NCBI GenBank assembly: GCA_023423655.1
Contig: JAFAFE010000005.1
Location: 248,001-312,000, forward strand
Origin: Pseudomonadota bacterium
GTDB taxonomy: Bacteria; Pseudomonadota; Alphaproteobacteria; Sphingomonadales; Sphingomonadaceae
Reading direction: 5' to 3'
Length of the DNA stretch: 64,000 nt
Part shown: positions 54,130 to 63,500 of the stretch, piece by piece
Numbering within the stretch: position 1 is the stretch's first letter
How the letters are laid out: every line of letters starts with the position of its first letter
The notes under the pieces: model-generated
What the model was told of the DNA's origin: nothing
What the model saw: only the letters and a program-made list of their open reading frames with translations
Database searches by the model: none
Program-made: the position numbers and the translations under genes

Positions 54130-55953
54130 TCACCCTCTGCGCCTTTTCGTCTTTTTGGTGGGCGCGGGCGCAGGCTGTTGCTGGACCGGCTGGATTTGCA
54201 TTTGCGGCTGCATCATTGCCGGGCGCATCTGCATCGGAATAGGCGCACCCCCCGCCGCCCGCACACGCGGGATAATCATCACCACCCGTTCCATCGTGCC
54301 GCTTCCCTTACGGCGCTTTTTGAACGCATTTCCGAAGATCGGAATGTCGCCCAGAATCGGCGTTTTGGATTTTCTGTCATTTGAATATTCGACCGTGCGA
54401 CCGGCCAAAATGACCGCCTGTCCGTGCGGCACGATATTGGATTGGGTAAAGCTTGGCCCCTTGGTTGTCGGGATGCCGTCAACGCTTTGATTGGTCAAAG
54501 TCGTGTCACGGAAGGCAATATCCATGCGGACGCGAAGCTGGTTGGGTTCGTTGACAATGGCCGGCTTGATACGGACCGACAGGCCATAGCTTAGGGTGCG
54601 CAGGTCAGCGTAATTTTTGCCTTCGATTTTCGGCGTGAATTGGCCGCCTTCATTATATTCGGTCTGCTGGTTATTGGTGCCGACAATGAATTGCCGGTCG
54701 GTGACGCGCATCACCCCTTGTTGCTGGAGCGCCTGGATTTGCGCGTTGATAACGTCGCCATTGCCCCACACATAGCTGCCCGAAATATCGCCGCCGCGCG
54801 GGCGCCCGCCACCGAACAGCAATTTGAGGCCGCCAATGCCTAGGCTCCAATCAACGCCCAGCTCCTTCATATCGTCACGGTTATAGACGATGCTGACCAC
54901 CTCCATCTCGATCACCGGCTGTTCGCGATCAAGCTGCGCGATAATCGCGGTATAGGTATTCATCTCGCTCGGCAGATCTTTGACAATGACCGCATTATTG
55001 GCGGTGTCGGCAGTAACCGAAGGGCCGCTGGTTTCGCGGCGGCTCAGCTCGCGCGGTTCGTCGTACGGGTCGCCATAGCCATAATCATCGTCATAGCGCG
55101 GGTCATAACGGCCTCCGCGCGACCCGTCATTGGGCCGTTGGCCCGACAGGTTGGTGCCGCCCCCGCCGGAATTCAGCCCCATATGCTCCATCAACATGGT
55201 CGCAACGCCCGGAACCCGCTGGATGCGGCCCTGCATTTCGATTTCCTTGTCGGTCGCATCGCGGAAGCGCAGTTGATAGACGCGCGTTTCATAACGTCGC
55301 CCCGGCCCGGCCCGCATCCGCACATCATAGGCGACATCACTGGGGCTAGAGCGGTAAAAATCTGCGCCCGACAAAAGCGGCGATGCCACCATATTGGTTT
55401 GCGCATAGGCCTGTTGCGGCACTTGCGGGGCCGGCGTGACAGCAGGGGCAGCGGGCGCAGCCATCCCCATCCGGTTTGCCATCCGGTCGATTTGTGTGAG
55501 GAAATCCGGCACGCCCGATGCAATCACCGCGCCCTTGCTCGCTTTCAGCTTATTATGATTGTCGGACAGGCCAAGACGGCGTGCTTCGCTGACCAATTGT
55601 GCGGGCGAGTCCGCTTGAATTGTGCGGGTCGAAATTTCGCTCGCGGCATAGATGCGCACAATATTGCCGTCATAATAAGCGACCAGACCGAACACTTGCG
55701 ACAAATCATTCCAGATTTTCTCGGGCGAGCCGACCAGCATACCTTGCGCCTGTCCGGTGACGGCGCTGCTGACCTTTACCTTAAGACCCGACTGGCTGAA
55801 TATATCGGTGACAATATCCGACACTTTCTGGCCGCGCGCGTTGATGCTGATGACCTTGTTGGGGAATTGCGGCTGGCCTGCCGCCACCGGCTGCGCAACA
55901 CCAAAGCACAGCAAGGTCGACAAAAGGAGCGTGGAGGATTTTTTGAGGGACAT
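54130..55953 (-). CDS. sctC: T3SS outer-membrane secretin SctC
   Basis: 607 aa. Signal peptide (STLLLSTLLCFGVAQPVAAG), N0/N1 ring domains (VISINARGQKVSDIVTDIFS), a Gly/Asp/Tyr-rich insert near 270-300, then NNAVIVKDLPSEMNTYTAII (N3) and the secretin core: VEMEVVSIVYNRDDMKELGV, RPAIVN and VVMIIPRV. C terminus with Met/Gln/Pro run MQMRPAMMQPQMQIQPVQQQ. Forms the outer-membrane channel. Its start overlaps the end of sctV (55953). Confidence 0.94.
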   Translation of the reverse strand: MSLKKSSTLLLSTLLCFGVAQPVAAGQPQFPNKVISINARGQKVSDIVTDIFSQSGLKVKVSSAVTGQAQGMLVGSPEKIWNDLSQVFGLVAYYDGNIVRIYAASEISTRTIQADSPAQLVSEARRLGLSDNHNKLKASKGAVIASGVPDFLTQIDRMANRMGMAAPAAPAVTPAPQVPQQAYAQTNMVASPLLSGADFYRSSPSDVAYDVRMRAGPGRRYETRVYQLRFRDATDKEIEMQGRIQRVPGVATMLMEHMGLNSGGGGTNLSGQRPNDGSRGGRYDPRYDDDYGYGDPYDEPRELSRRETSGPSVTADTANNAVIVKDLPSEMNTYTAIIAQLDREQPVIEMEVVSIVYNRDDMKELGVDWSLGIGGLKLLFGGGRPRGGDISGSYVWGNGDVINAQIQALQQQGVMRVTDRQFIVGTNNQQTEYNEGGQFTPKIEGKNYADLRTLSYGLSVRIKPAIVNEPNQLRVRMDIAFRDTTLTNQSVDGIPTTKGPSFTQSNIVPHGQAVILAGRTVEYSNDRKSKTPILGDIPIFGNAFKKRRKGSGTMERVVMIIPRVRAAGGAPIPMQMRPAMMQPQMQIQPVQQQPAPAPTKKTKRRRG

Positions 55954-57911
55954 TATTCGGCTGCCTCGGCTAAGTCTGGTTGACCGAGCAGTTCGGGTGC
56001 CCGGTTTACTTCGCCCACCACATCCAGCGGAATGGCGGGGTTCAACTCATTGAAGGAGATGACCGGCACGTCGAACAGGTCGGCGGCTGTCACCAGTCGA
56101 AGGGGACGACGCAAATCCTGCGCCGTCAATATCGCCCGCGCACCCGTTGCCTCCACCTGCTCGGTCAAGAGCAGAATCAAGGCGCGCATTTGATAAGGGT
56201 CGATCGCCAGACGCGCTTGTCCGTCGATCATGGTTACAGTGTTGCGGACCGCTTCTTCGACCGCGCTGCCGATCATCAGCACGGGCAAGCGGCCATTGAC
56301 GCACAGCGGCGCGATGATGTTGCGGCGCAGCGCCACCCGCACCCGCTCGGCGATGATGCGCGGGTCGCGCTCCATCTGGCCCGCTTCGGCAATCGCTTCG
56401 ACCGCATCGCGCAGGTTGCGCAGCGGAACCTGTTCTTCGGCGAGCAGACGCAAAATTTCGGCAATGGTCGATGTCGGCACCGCGCGCACCGCTTCTTTGA
56501 CGACTTCGGGATAATCGTCGCCGAGCCAGTTTAGAAGGTCGGTGACTTCCTGAAGCCCCAGGAACATCGGCAGGTTGCGGCGCAGCAGTTCGCCGGTGAT
56601 AAGCGGTAGTTGCGCGGTAAATAAATGCTGCTCCAACTCTCCCGACCCCAGCGGCGCATCATAGGCATAGAGCGCCCAGCCATTAGCCGCTATGTCGCCA
56701 TCCAACAGCACGCGCACCTTGGGCAGATTGACCCCGCTCTTGTCCTGCAAGCCTTGCGCGCGCTGCTGCACGGCGGCGGTCAATTCGGTGAGGTCTTCAG
56801 CAGAAAATACGTCCTTGGCGAGCCGCAACTGCAACGGGTCGACCGATTGCAAGGCGGTGGTTTCGAGCATGATGTCTTGCGGCGCTTCCTTGACCTCGCC
56901 GCGCAGGCCAGCGAACCGTTCACGGATTTTCGCGCCCCATTCGGGATGGGTAATCACCCCGCCCCCGATCAGCATCAGCGCAAGCCCGAAGAAAACCAGC
57001 ATCGGAAAGCCGGGGATAAGCCCCATCAACGTTGCAAGGCCGCCTGCGATAATCAGCACATGGGGTTTGCCCGAAAGCTGGCGCGCGATGGTCGGGGCCA
57101 GTTCCCGCTCGGTATCTTCATCCGTGGTGCGCGTAACAAGCAGGCCCGCCGCCATCGCGCTGAACAAAGCCGGGATTTGTGCAACCAAGCCTTCACCAAT
57201 GGACAGAATCGAAAATGTCTGCACCGATTCCGACATCGACATATTATGATTGATCGCACCCACCGCAAAACCGCCGAGAAGGTTGACGATGACGATCACA
57301 ATCGACGCAATCGCATCGCCCTTCACAAATTTCATCGCGCCATCAAGGCTACCGTAAAGACGGCTTTCCATTTCAACCTGACGGCGCTTGGCCTTGGCAT
57401 CATCTTTGGTGATGAGGCCGGAGCGCAGGTCGCTGTCGATGGAAAGCTGTTTGCCGGGCATCGCATCCAAGCTGAAACGTGCGGCCACTTCCGCGACACG
57501 TTCCGCGCCCTTGGCGACCACGATGAACTGCACCACCGTGATGATGAGGAACATCACCAAACCGACAATAAGCTCGCCCCCCGCCACCATTTCACCAAAT
57601 TGCTGGATGATCGCGCCGCCATCCGCCTCGGTCAAAATCTTGCGCGTTGTCGCAACACTAATCGCGAGCCGGAACAATGTTGTCAGCAACAACACCGTCG
57701 GAAAGGTCGAAAAATCGAGCGGCTTTTCAATATAAAGCACGCTCAAGAGCAGCAATATGCCGATCGTCATATTGAGCGCGATCAGCGTATCCAGCACGAC
57801 CGTCGGCAAAGGCAGGATCAACAGCCCGATAACGGACACAATGATCCCGACCAGTGCTACAAAGGAGAACTGGATATTTTTGGGAAAGAAGCGATTGAGC
57901 GCCGCGATCAT
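55953..57911 (-). CDS. sctV: T3SS export gate protein SctV
   Basis: 652 aa, FlhA/LcrD family. About 8 N-terminal membrane helices (SFVALVGIIVSVIGLLILPL, LDFSTFPTVLLLTTLFRLAI), the FHIPEP-type loop with MPGKQLSIDSDLRSGLITKD, then a large cytosolic ring domain (SADLTELTAAVQQRAQ, LTEQVEATGARAIL). The nonameric ring receives chaperone-effector complexes. Ends overlapping sctC and starts 3 bp from the lytic transglycosylase. Confidence 0.96.
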   Translation of the reverse strand: MIAALNRFFPKNIQFSFVALVGIIVSVIGLLILPLPTVVLDTLIALNMTIGILLLLSVLYIEKPLDFSTFPTVLLLTTLFRLAISVATTRKILTEADGGAIIQQFGEMVAGGELIVGLVMFLIITVVQFIVVAKGAERVAEVAARFSLDAMPGKQLSIDSDLRSGLITKDDAKAKRRQVEMESRLYGSLDGAMKFVKGDAIASIVIVIVNLLGGFAVGAINHNMSMSESVQTFSILSIGEGLVAQIPALFSAMAAGLLVTRTTDEDTERELAPTIARQLSGKPHVLIIAGGLATLMGLIPGFPMLVFFGLALMLIGGGVITHPEWGAKIRERFAGLRGEVKEAPQDIMLETTALQSVDPLQLRLAKDVFSAEDLTELTAAVQQRAQGLQDKSGVNLPKVRVLLDGDIAANGWALYAYDAPLGSGELEQHLFTAQLPLITGELLRRNLPMFLGLQEVTDLLNWLGDDYPEVVKEAVRAVPTSTIAEILRLLAEEQVPLRNLRDAVEAIAEAGQMERDPRIIAERVRVALRRNIIAPLCVNGRLPVLMIGSAVEEAVRNTVTMIDGQARLAIDPYQMRALILLLTEQVEATGARAILTAQDLRRPLRLVTAADLFDVPVISFNELNPAIPLDVVGEVNRAPELLGQPDLAEAAE

Positions 57912-57913
57912 GG

Positions 57914-58969
57914 TCAGAAGCCCGACGGGTTCATTCCGTTTTCATTCGCAAGCTTCTTATAATGTCCTTGTACTTTGACGACATAGTCGCGCGTTTCGCG
58001 ATAGGGCGGGACGGCTTGGCCATATTTGGCGACCGCGCCCGGCCCTGCATTATAGGCGGCCAAAACCAGATCGAACCGGCCATTATATTTGGTCCAAAGC
58101 TGACGCAAAAGCTTGGCGCCCGCGTCAATATTGGTCGCCGGATCATAAAGATGCGCGCTGTTGCGCACACCCAGCCCTGCACCAGTTGCAGGCATGATCT
58201 GCATCAGCCCGCGCGCGCCGACATGGCTTTTCGCGCCCTGCTTGTAGCGTGATTCCTGAAAGATGACCGCGTGCAGCATCAGCGGATCGACCCCGTGCCG
58301 CCGCGCGGCCTGTTCGATCATATCGTCATAACGGCTGGAATAGCTGCGCGGGCGCAGCGCCAGCACGGTCGCGTCATTGACCTGACCATTGGGCGCAGGG
58401 GCCGCTCCTTGCGTGGCTGCTACTGCGCCGCTCGACGCGATGGTAAGACCGCTCGCGCCGCCTTGGCCCTGTGCAGGAGCAGCGGGGAGCGGGGCATAAT
58501 AAGGCGTTGCCGGCACCCCGTAAGGGGTTGCGCCATAATAGCTTTCGGCCGGTTCATTGGGCGGGATGATGCGTGTGTAGCGTACACCTGCATCTTCGCG
58601 TTTTTCCATAACCACCGCATGGCGGTCGCGGGTTGCACCAAGGTTCCGCGAAGCATTGTAGGAACCATCACCCGAATCGGCGAGCATTTCGCCATCCGCG
58701 TCGTCCGAGCTGACCGTGACCGAGCCTTGATGCGGATAATTATCCGGAGTCGCGGGGTTTTCCACCACCTGTCCGGCGCACGCATCAAGCTGCGAAAATC
58801 TTTTGGTAATTTCGGCGCTTGCGACAAGGATGGCGCTATCGACCGGGCAAGGCGGCGGCGCAGGCGGCTTGCGATCCTTGGCCAAAGCGCTGGCCGGAAT
58901 CATCCCGATAGCAATTGCGGAAAAAAGGCTCATTGCGGACGCAGTCCGCACCATCGTCAATCCACGCAT
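57914..58969 (-). CDS. Lytic transglycosylase of the T3SS cluster
   Basis: 351 aa. Signal peptide (SLFSAIAIGMIPASALAK), a long low-complexity linker rich in Pro/Ala/Tyr, and a C-terminal SLT domain: catalytic Glu in HAVIFQESRYKQGAKSHVGA, then RGLMQIMPATGAGLGV and VLAAYNAGPGAVAKYG. Such enzymes open peptidoglycan for the T3SS base, as IpgF or EtgA do. First gene of the minus-strand sct operon, divergent from sctU. Confidence 0.9.
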   Translation of the reverse strand: MRGLTMVRTASAMSLFSAIAIGMIPASALAKDRKPPAPPPCPVDSAILVASAEITKRFSQLDACAGQVVENPATPDNYPHQGSVTVSSDDADGEMLADSGDGSYNASRNLGATRDRHAVVMEKREDAGVRYTRIIPPNEPAESYYGATPYGVPATPYYAPLPAAPAQGQGGASGLTIASSGAVAATQGAAPAPNGQVNDATVLALRPRSYSSRYDDMIEQAARRHGVDPLMLHAVIFQESRYKQGAKSHVGARGLMQIMPATGAGLGVRNSAHLYDPATNIDAGAKLLRQLWTKYNGRFDLVLAAYNAGPGAVAKYGQAVPPYRETRDYVVKVQGHYKKLANENGMNPSGF

Positions 58970-59709
58970 CTCTCATCCCTTATTTTCTGCCGGAGCAGCA
59001 TAAGTTCGAAGCCAGTGGATCCCTCAAACAAGGGGCCCGTACCAGCCCCCGCTTGATATGCATGGTGTATCGAGTCGTCCTTGCGAGTTCAACCCTCTAA
59101 ATCAGACCATCTGCGCAAATTCATAGACAGGTCGCGGAACTTTCCCGCAAACCTTAACGTCAACGGAAGGTTGCGGGGCTGTTTTACAAACAGCAACTAT
59201 CGTTTCAATTTATACTATCCGGTTGTTTGTGACTTTTGTCACTTAAACGACATAAATCGGCTTTAGAAATAGTCCGTCACTTTGCCGTTTAACGGCAGTA
59301 TTTCTATTGTCTCGCGCGCAATCTGGGGCGTTGTGCTTGTTACAAATCCCGGCCTTTGATGGCAAATGCCATTGACAGTAAGGGGTTGCTGTGGAGTTAT
59401 AAAGCTTCGCCGACGCAAGAATCGCTCGACCGGATCCCTTTAGAGCGGCTCGAAAAATCGGCGGAAGAGCGGCATGATGGGCGTACCCTCCATGATGTTG
59501 CGACAATATATCAAGGCCATTGGCCGGCCGGCGCGCAAGGGCGATTTGATCGCTGCAAGCGTGCCGGAACAGGGGTGATATGTTGCATGGGCAATGAACG
59601 GACACATTGCATCCGCACAAGCGGGCGCGGTGGGAAAGCTTATCGCCCGGTTTCGTATCGGTTCGCACCAAGGCCCGCATCAAGCAGGCCCGCATAAGGC
59701 AAACAGCCC
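58970..59709. promoter_or_regulatory. Divergent regulatory region between the transglycosylase and sctU
   Basis: 740 bp with no supported gene. It holds several dyads: GCTGTTT-TAC-AAACAGC (59178-59194), a Crp-type TGTGA-N6-TCACT (59228-59243) and TGCCGTT-T-AACGGCA (59283-59297). An open frame at 59356-59697 (+) and another at 59243-59695 (-) overlap each other and neither has a family match, so both are left out. No copy of the 19-bp substrate box was seen. Confidence 0.5.
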
Positions 59710-60969
59710 ATGGCAGAAAAAAATGACGGCGGCGATAAAACAGAATTACCGACCCCCAAGCGTCTCCAAGACGCGCGCAAGAAAGGGGATGTCGCCAAGT
59801 CCAAAGATGTCAGCGCGGCAGGCGTTACCTTGTTGTGGCTCATCCTGTTTGCGATGGCGGGCGGATATGGTGCCAAGCTTGTTTCCGATTTTGCGCAACA
59901 TGCCGTAACTGCGGCGACCTCGCTTCCGTTCAACATGGCGCTGGAACAGGTTTCGGTCGGCGCGATCCGCGTTCTCCTCATTCTTGCGGCCTTGACCCTT
60001 ATCCCGATTGCAGTGGTCGGCACGTTGATGGAAGGGCTTCAGGTCGGGCCGATTGCGACCACCGAAAAGCTCAAACCCAGCCTCGACAAGATGAACCCGA
60101 TTGAAGGTTTGAAGCGGATGTTCGGCAAGGACGGCCTTGTCGAAATGGTCAAAACCCTGTTCAAAGCCGCGCTCGTCATTTTCATTACCGTGCTGGTTAT
60201 CAAGGCGGTTCTGCCCGAATTGGGCGGGATGCTGGTGATGGCCGACTGGACGCTCGACAGCGGTGCAGGGCAGATTGTCGCGCAGCAAAGTTTGAGCCTC
60301 ACCTATAGCCTGACGCTCAAGATTTTGGGCTGGACCGTGCTGGCCTTTATCGGCGTTGCGATCCTCGACCGGGTGTGGGTCAAACATAGTTTCATCAAGA
60401 AAATGATGATGAGCCGTCGCGACATCAAACAGGAATATAAAAATGACGAGGGCGACCCGCATATCAAGCAGCATCGCCGCCAGATGCATCAGGAGTGGGC
60501 CAACAGCAATGCGGTCGGGTCGGCAGGCGATGCCGCGGCCTTGCTGGTCAACCCGACCCATCTTGCGATTGCGATTGATTATGACAAGGAAAATTGTCCG
60601 GTTCCGGTGATTGCCGCCAAGGGCGAAGGCGCGCTTGCCGCCGCGATGCGGGCGGCTGCGGAAGATAATCAGGTGCCGATCATCCGCCATGTCGCGACCG
60701 CGCGCAAATTATGGGCGCGCGGCGAAATCGGCGAAATTGTCCCTGAAGATATGTTCGACGCGGTGGCCGAGGTCATCCTGTGGGCCAAGCGGGCGCGCGA
60801 GGGTCAGGCCCCGATGACGGTCGAACTGGGCGACGAGGCACGGCCGCGCAGCGCGGAACGGCGTGAAGGTGCGGATGATGGTGAACTGGACGATGGTGGC
60901 GGGATGGCTCAAGAGGGTGGCGCAGGTGCCGACAATTCCGGCCATAGCGCCGGACGGGCATCTGCTTGA
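59710..60969 (+). CDS. sctU: T3SS export switch protein SctU
   Basis: 419 aa, FlhB/YscU family. MAEKNDGGDKTELPTPKRLQ DARKKG at the N terminus, four membrane helices to about residue 220, then the cytosolic domain with the self-cleavage motif NPTH (281-284) in ALLVNPTHLAIAIDY. An acidic, Gly-rich tail of about 55 residues (365-419) is longer than usual. Switches export from needle parts to later substrates. First gene of the plus-strand operon. Confidence 0.95.
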   Translation: MAEKNDGGDKTELPTPKRLQDARKKGDVAKSKDVSAAGVTLLWLILFAMAGGYGAKLVSDFAQHAVTAATSLPFNMALEQVSVGAIRVLLILAALTLIPIAVVGTLMEGLQVGPIATTEKLKPSLDKMNPIEGLKRMFGKDGLVEMVKTLFKAALVIFITVLVIKAVLPELGGMLVMADWTLDSGAGQIVAQQSLSLTYSLTLKILGWTVLAFIGVAILDRVWVKHSFIKKMMMSRRDIKQEYKNDEGDPHIKQHRRQMHQEWANSNAVGSAGDAAALLVNPTHLAIAIDYDKENCPVPVIAAKGEGALAAAMRAAAEDNQVPIIRHVATARKLWARGEIGEIVPEDMFDAVAEVILWAKRAREGQAPMTVELGDEARPRSAERREGADDGELDDGGGMAQEGGAGADNSGHSAGRASA

Positions 60970-61038
60970 TTAGAGGTATTAAATTGGTATTATCCAAGGC
61001 GCGGCTAAGTCCCGCCAAGTGGGGAGAGTGAAGTTTCG

Positions 61039-61407
61039 ATGGGGATAGGTACGGTCTTTTCATCCCTCCTCGCCATCGCATTGTCGATGGTGCTGGTGAT
61101 TGCTTTGGCATGGGGTACAATCTGGGTTTTGCGCAAATGGCAGGACCGGACGATGGGCGTCGATCAGGAGGGGAATCCCGCCGACCGCTCGCTCCGTTTC
61201 ATCCGCGCTCTGCCCTTGGGACAGCGCGAACGTGTTGTTTTAATTGAAGTTGGCGACGAAACCATGCTGCTCGGCGTCGGCACCGGCACGATCACCATGT
61301 TGTCGCGCTGGGACCGCGACCAGCGCCCCCTCCCCGTGCCCCCGCAACAGATTGCGCCCGATCTCGCGCCGCAAAAACCCGCCGGAGGCCAGCGCCAATG
61401 GCCCTGA
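61039..61407 (+). CDS. FliO-like membrane protein in a T3SS operon
   Basis: 122 aa. One N-terminal membrane helix (LLAIALSMVLVIALAWGTIWVLRKW) followed by a small cytosolic domain with RFIRALPLGQRERVVLIEVG DETMLLGVGTGTITML, the FliO/ZipN signature. FliO helps assemble the FlhAB/FliPQR gate of flagella and is normally absent from non-flagellar T3SS, so its presence between sctU and sctQ is notable. Its 3' end overlaps sctQ by 10 bp. Confidence 0.8.
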   Translation: MGIGTVFSSLLAIALSMVLVIALAWGTIWVLRKWQDRTMGVDQEGNPADRSLRFIRALPLGQRERVVLIEVGDETMLLGVGTGTITMLSRWDRDQRPLPVPPQQIAPDLAPQKPAGGQRQWP

Positions 61408-62486
61408 TCGACCCCGACAGCATCGCGCTCGCCCCGGAGCCGCTGTCGCTACCGGTTCTCGATCCGGCCCGCCAGCAAGCGGTGGACACCCTCCTCCCCG
61501 CGCTCGACGGCGCGATTTTGGAGCTTGCCAGCGGCGTGCAGTATAATGTGAAAGCGCGGTTGCTTGATGCCAGCGAAATAGCAGGCACCGGCCCCTGGCT
61601 CACCGGCTCTGCGGCAGAACCCGCGCTTCATTTCAGGACATGGGAGCGCAGCTCCGTCCTCCTCCACGCCGAGCGCGTCGCCGATATTGCCGCGATGCTG
61701 ACCAGCGCCGATGCTTTGCTGGCGGCGCTCGAACGGCGCATCGGTGTGACGCTCGAACCCGACCAGCTCCGCGATACGGCGCCCGACGACGCCCATATTC
61801 TCACGCTCGATTTTCACGATGCGCAAGGCTTGCAGCATCAACTGACACTGGCCTTTCCGGCGGATTTCGCCTGTCCCGCCGATAGCGCGCAGCAGGATTT
61901 GAACCTCACCCGCGCGACCGTTACGGCGACATTGGAATGTGTCGTCGCCGCGCTTGATGTGGACGATGCCTCCACCATTGGCCGCGGGGATTTGCTGATC
62001 CTGCGCGGCGGCCATTGGTCCGCAACCTTGGGCACCGCGTTCGGCGCAGTCTCCGGACGGTTTGACCCGTTCCACTCCTTTTTTTCGGTCGGCACCGGCG
62101 ACCCGGCACAGGATCAATATGCTATGAGTGACGAAGACACAGGCGGTGACGGCGGCTTTGGCGCGCTCAAAGTCCCGGTATCGGTAAAGCTGCCCGACCA
62201 AGGGCTGACTATCGAAGAATTGGGACGGTTGCGCGCTGGGCTTGCGGTGCCGGTGGGGCCGATTGCCGCCGGGCTTGAGGTGCAGTTGATGGTCGCAGGA
62301 CGCACCATCGCAATAGGGGAACTGGTCCGGCTGGGCGACCAGTTTGCGGTCCATATCGACCGCATCCCGCAGGACAGCCTTCCCGCCGCAACCGATGCTA
62401 CGGGCGATACCGCAACCGATCAGGCCATCGAAATGCCCGACCAGAGCGGGGCTGCACCCGAACTTCCCCATGACGATATGATTTAG
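61398..62486 (+). CDS. sctQ: T3SS sorting-platform protein SctQ
   Basis: 362 aa. A long divergent N-terminal region (1-260) and a C-terminal SpoA (FliN-like) domain: VSVKLPDQGLTIEELGRLRA and LMVAGRTIAIGELVRLGDQF. Forms the cytosolic ring for chaperone-substrate complexes with SctK and SctL. The middle may hold a first SpoA domain (SATLGTAFGAVSGRFD); an internal start could give a short SctQ-C product, as in Yersinia, but that is not shown here. Confidence 0.87.
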   Translation: MALIDPDSIALAPEPLSLPVLDPARQQAVDTLLPALDGAILELASGVQYNVKARLLDASEIAGTGPWLTGSAAEPALHFRTWERSSVLLHAERVADIAAMLTSADALLAALERRIGVTLEPDQLRDTAPDDAHILTLDFHDAQGLQHQLTLAFPADFACPADSAQQDLNLTRATVTATLECVVAALDVDDASTIGRGDLLILRGGHWSATLGTAFGAVSGRFDPFHSFFSVGTGDPAQDQYAMSDEDTGGDGGFGALKVPVSVKLPDQGLTIEELGRLRAGLAVPVGPIAAGLEVQLMVAGRTIAIGELVRLGDQFAVHIDRIPQDSLPAATDATGDTATDQAIEMPDQSGAAPELPHDDMI

Positions 62487-62498
62487 GCGAGACGCATC

Positions 62499-63194
62499 AT
62501 GGACCTTTCGACCTTCACCCCCGGTAGCGCGCTTGTCACCGTTATCCTGCTGGCGCTCGCGCCTTTCTTTGCGGTGATGGTGACGAGCTTCACCAAAATT
62601 GTCGTGGTGCTGAGCCTGTTGCGCAACGCGCTCGGTTTGCAGCAAGTGCCGCCCAATGTGGTGCTGAACGGCATGGCGCTGATCCTCACCGCTTATGTGA
62701 TGTATCCGACATTGCAACAAATGTCCGAAGCGGCGGGCTATTCCAAGCCGGTGGTCGCGACCATGCCGGGCGATGATAATGTCGCGGACAGTCCGCTGGA
62801 AGACACCGAAGCCATTTTCGCGACCGCCGACAAGGCCAAGGAACCCTTGCGCGTCTTTCTCATCAAACATAGCGAGCCGCGCGAACGCCAGTTTTTCCTC
62901 GCAACCCAAAAGAAAATCAGCGGACCCGAACGCGGGGCTATTATCACCGACAAGGATTTCATCGTCCTCATCCCCGCCTTTGTGGTCAAGGAATTGACCG
63001 TCGCCTTCCAGATAGGCTTCCTCATATTCCTGCCCTTCCTCATCATCGACATGGTGATATCGAACATATTGATGGCGATGGGGATGATGATGCTATCACC
63101 CGTCACCATATCCTTGCCGTTCAAAATATTGCTGTTCGTGCTGATCGACGGGTGGGTGCAATTGTCGCACGGCTTGGTGATAAGCTATGTCTAG
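62499..63194 (+). CDS. sctR: T3SS export apparatus protein SctR
   Basis: 231 aa, FliP/YscR family. ALAPFFAVMVTSFTKIVVVL SLLRNALGLQQVPPNVVLNG near the N terminus and IPAFVVKELTVAFQIGFLIF LPFLIIDMVISNILMAMGMM at the C terminus are diagnostic. Four membrane helices; part of the R5S4T1 entry pore. 12 bp after sctQ. Confidence 0.97.
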   Translation: MDLSTFTPGSALVTVILLALAPFFAVMVTSFTKIVVVLSLLRNALGLQQVPPNVVLNGMALILTAYVMYPTLQQMSEAAGYSKPVVATMPGDDNVADSPLEDTEAIFATADKAKEPLRVFLIKHSEPRERQFFLATQKKISGPERGAIITDKDFIVLIPAFVVKELTVAFQIGFLIFLPFLIIDMVISNILMAMGMMMLSPVTISLPFKILLFVLIDGWVQLSHGLVISYV

Positions 63195-63233
63195 CGAGGC
63201 TGTGCGTCCCCTTATGCCCGAAGGAGCGCGGCC

Positions 63234-63500
63234 ATGAATTCGGATATGGTCGGGATTACCATGGAGGCTTTGTGGCTGGTGCTGATGCTGTCCGCGCCGC
63301 CGATTATCGCGGCCTCGCTCGTTGGCCTCATCGTCGCGGTGATTCAGGCCGCGACCCAGCTACAGGAGCAAACGCTCCAATATGCGCTTAAATTTTTCGC
63401 GATTGTGCTGACTATTTTCCTCACCGCCTCGCTGGTCGGCGGGAGCCTTTATGCCTTTGGCCGCACCATCTTCTCCGAATTTCCGGGGATGGTCGGATGA
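63234..63500 (+). CDS. sctS: T3SS export apparatus protein SctS
   Basis: 88 aa, FliQ/YscS family: two membrane helices, ALWLVLMLSAPPIIAASLVG LIVAVIQAATQLQEQTLQYA and FFAIVLTIFLTASLVGGSLY. The entry-pore subunit. Its stop overlaps the sctT start (ATGA). Confidence 0.96.
   Translation: MNSDMVGITMEALWLVLMLSAPPIIAASLVGLIVAVIQAATQLQEQTLQYALKFFAIVLTIFLTASLVGGSLYAFGRTIFSEFPGMVG

Noticed and set aside
56625..57962. 445-codon plus-strand frame opposite sctV
   Set aside because: Shadow frame rich in Gln/His/Arg; sctV is certain on the other strand.
59409..59432. GAATCGCT match near 59420 as another copy of the substrate box
   Set aside because: Only the right half matches; the left half CTAA(A/G)C is missing.
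59356..59697. Plus-strand 113-aa frame upstream of sctU
   Set aside because: No family pattern, overlaps an equally long minus-strand frame (59243-59695), and has a basic Arg/Gly-rich end typical of random GC-rich frames.
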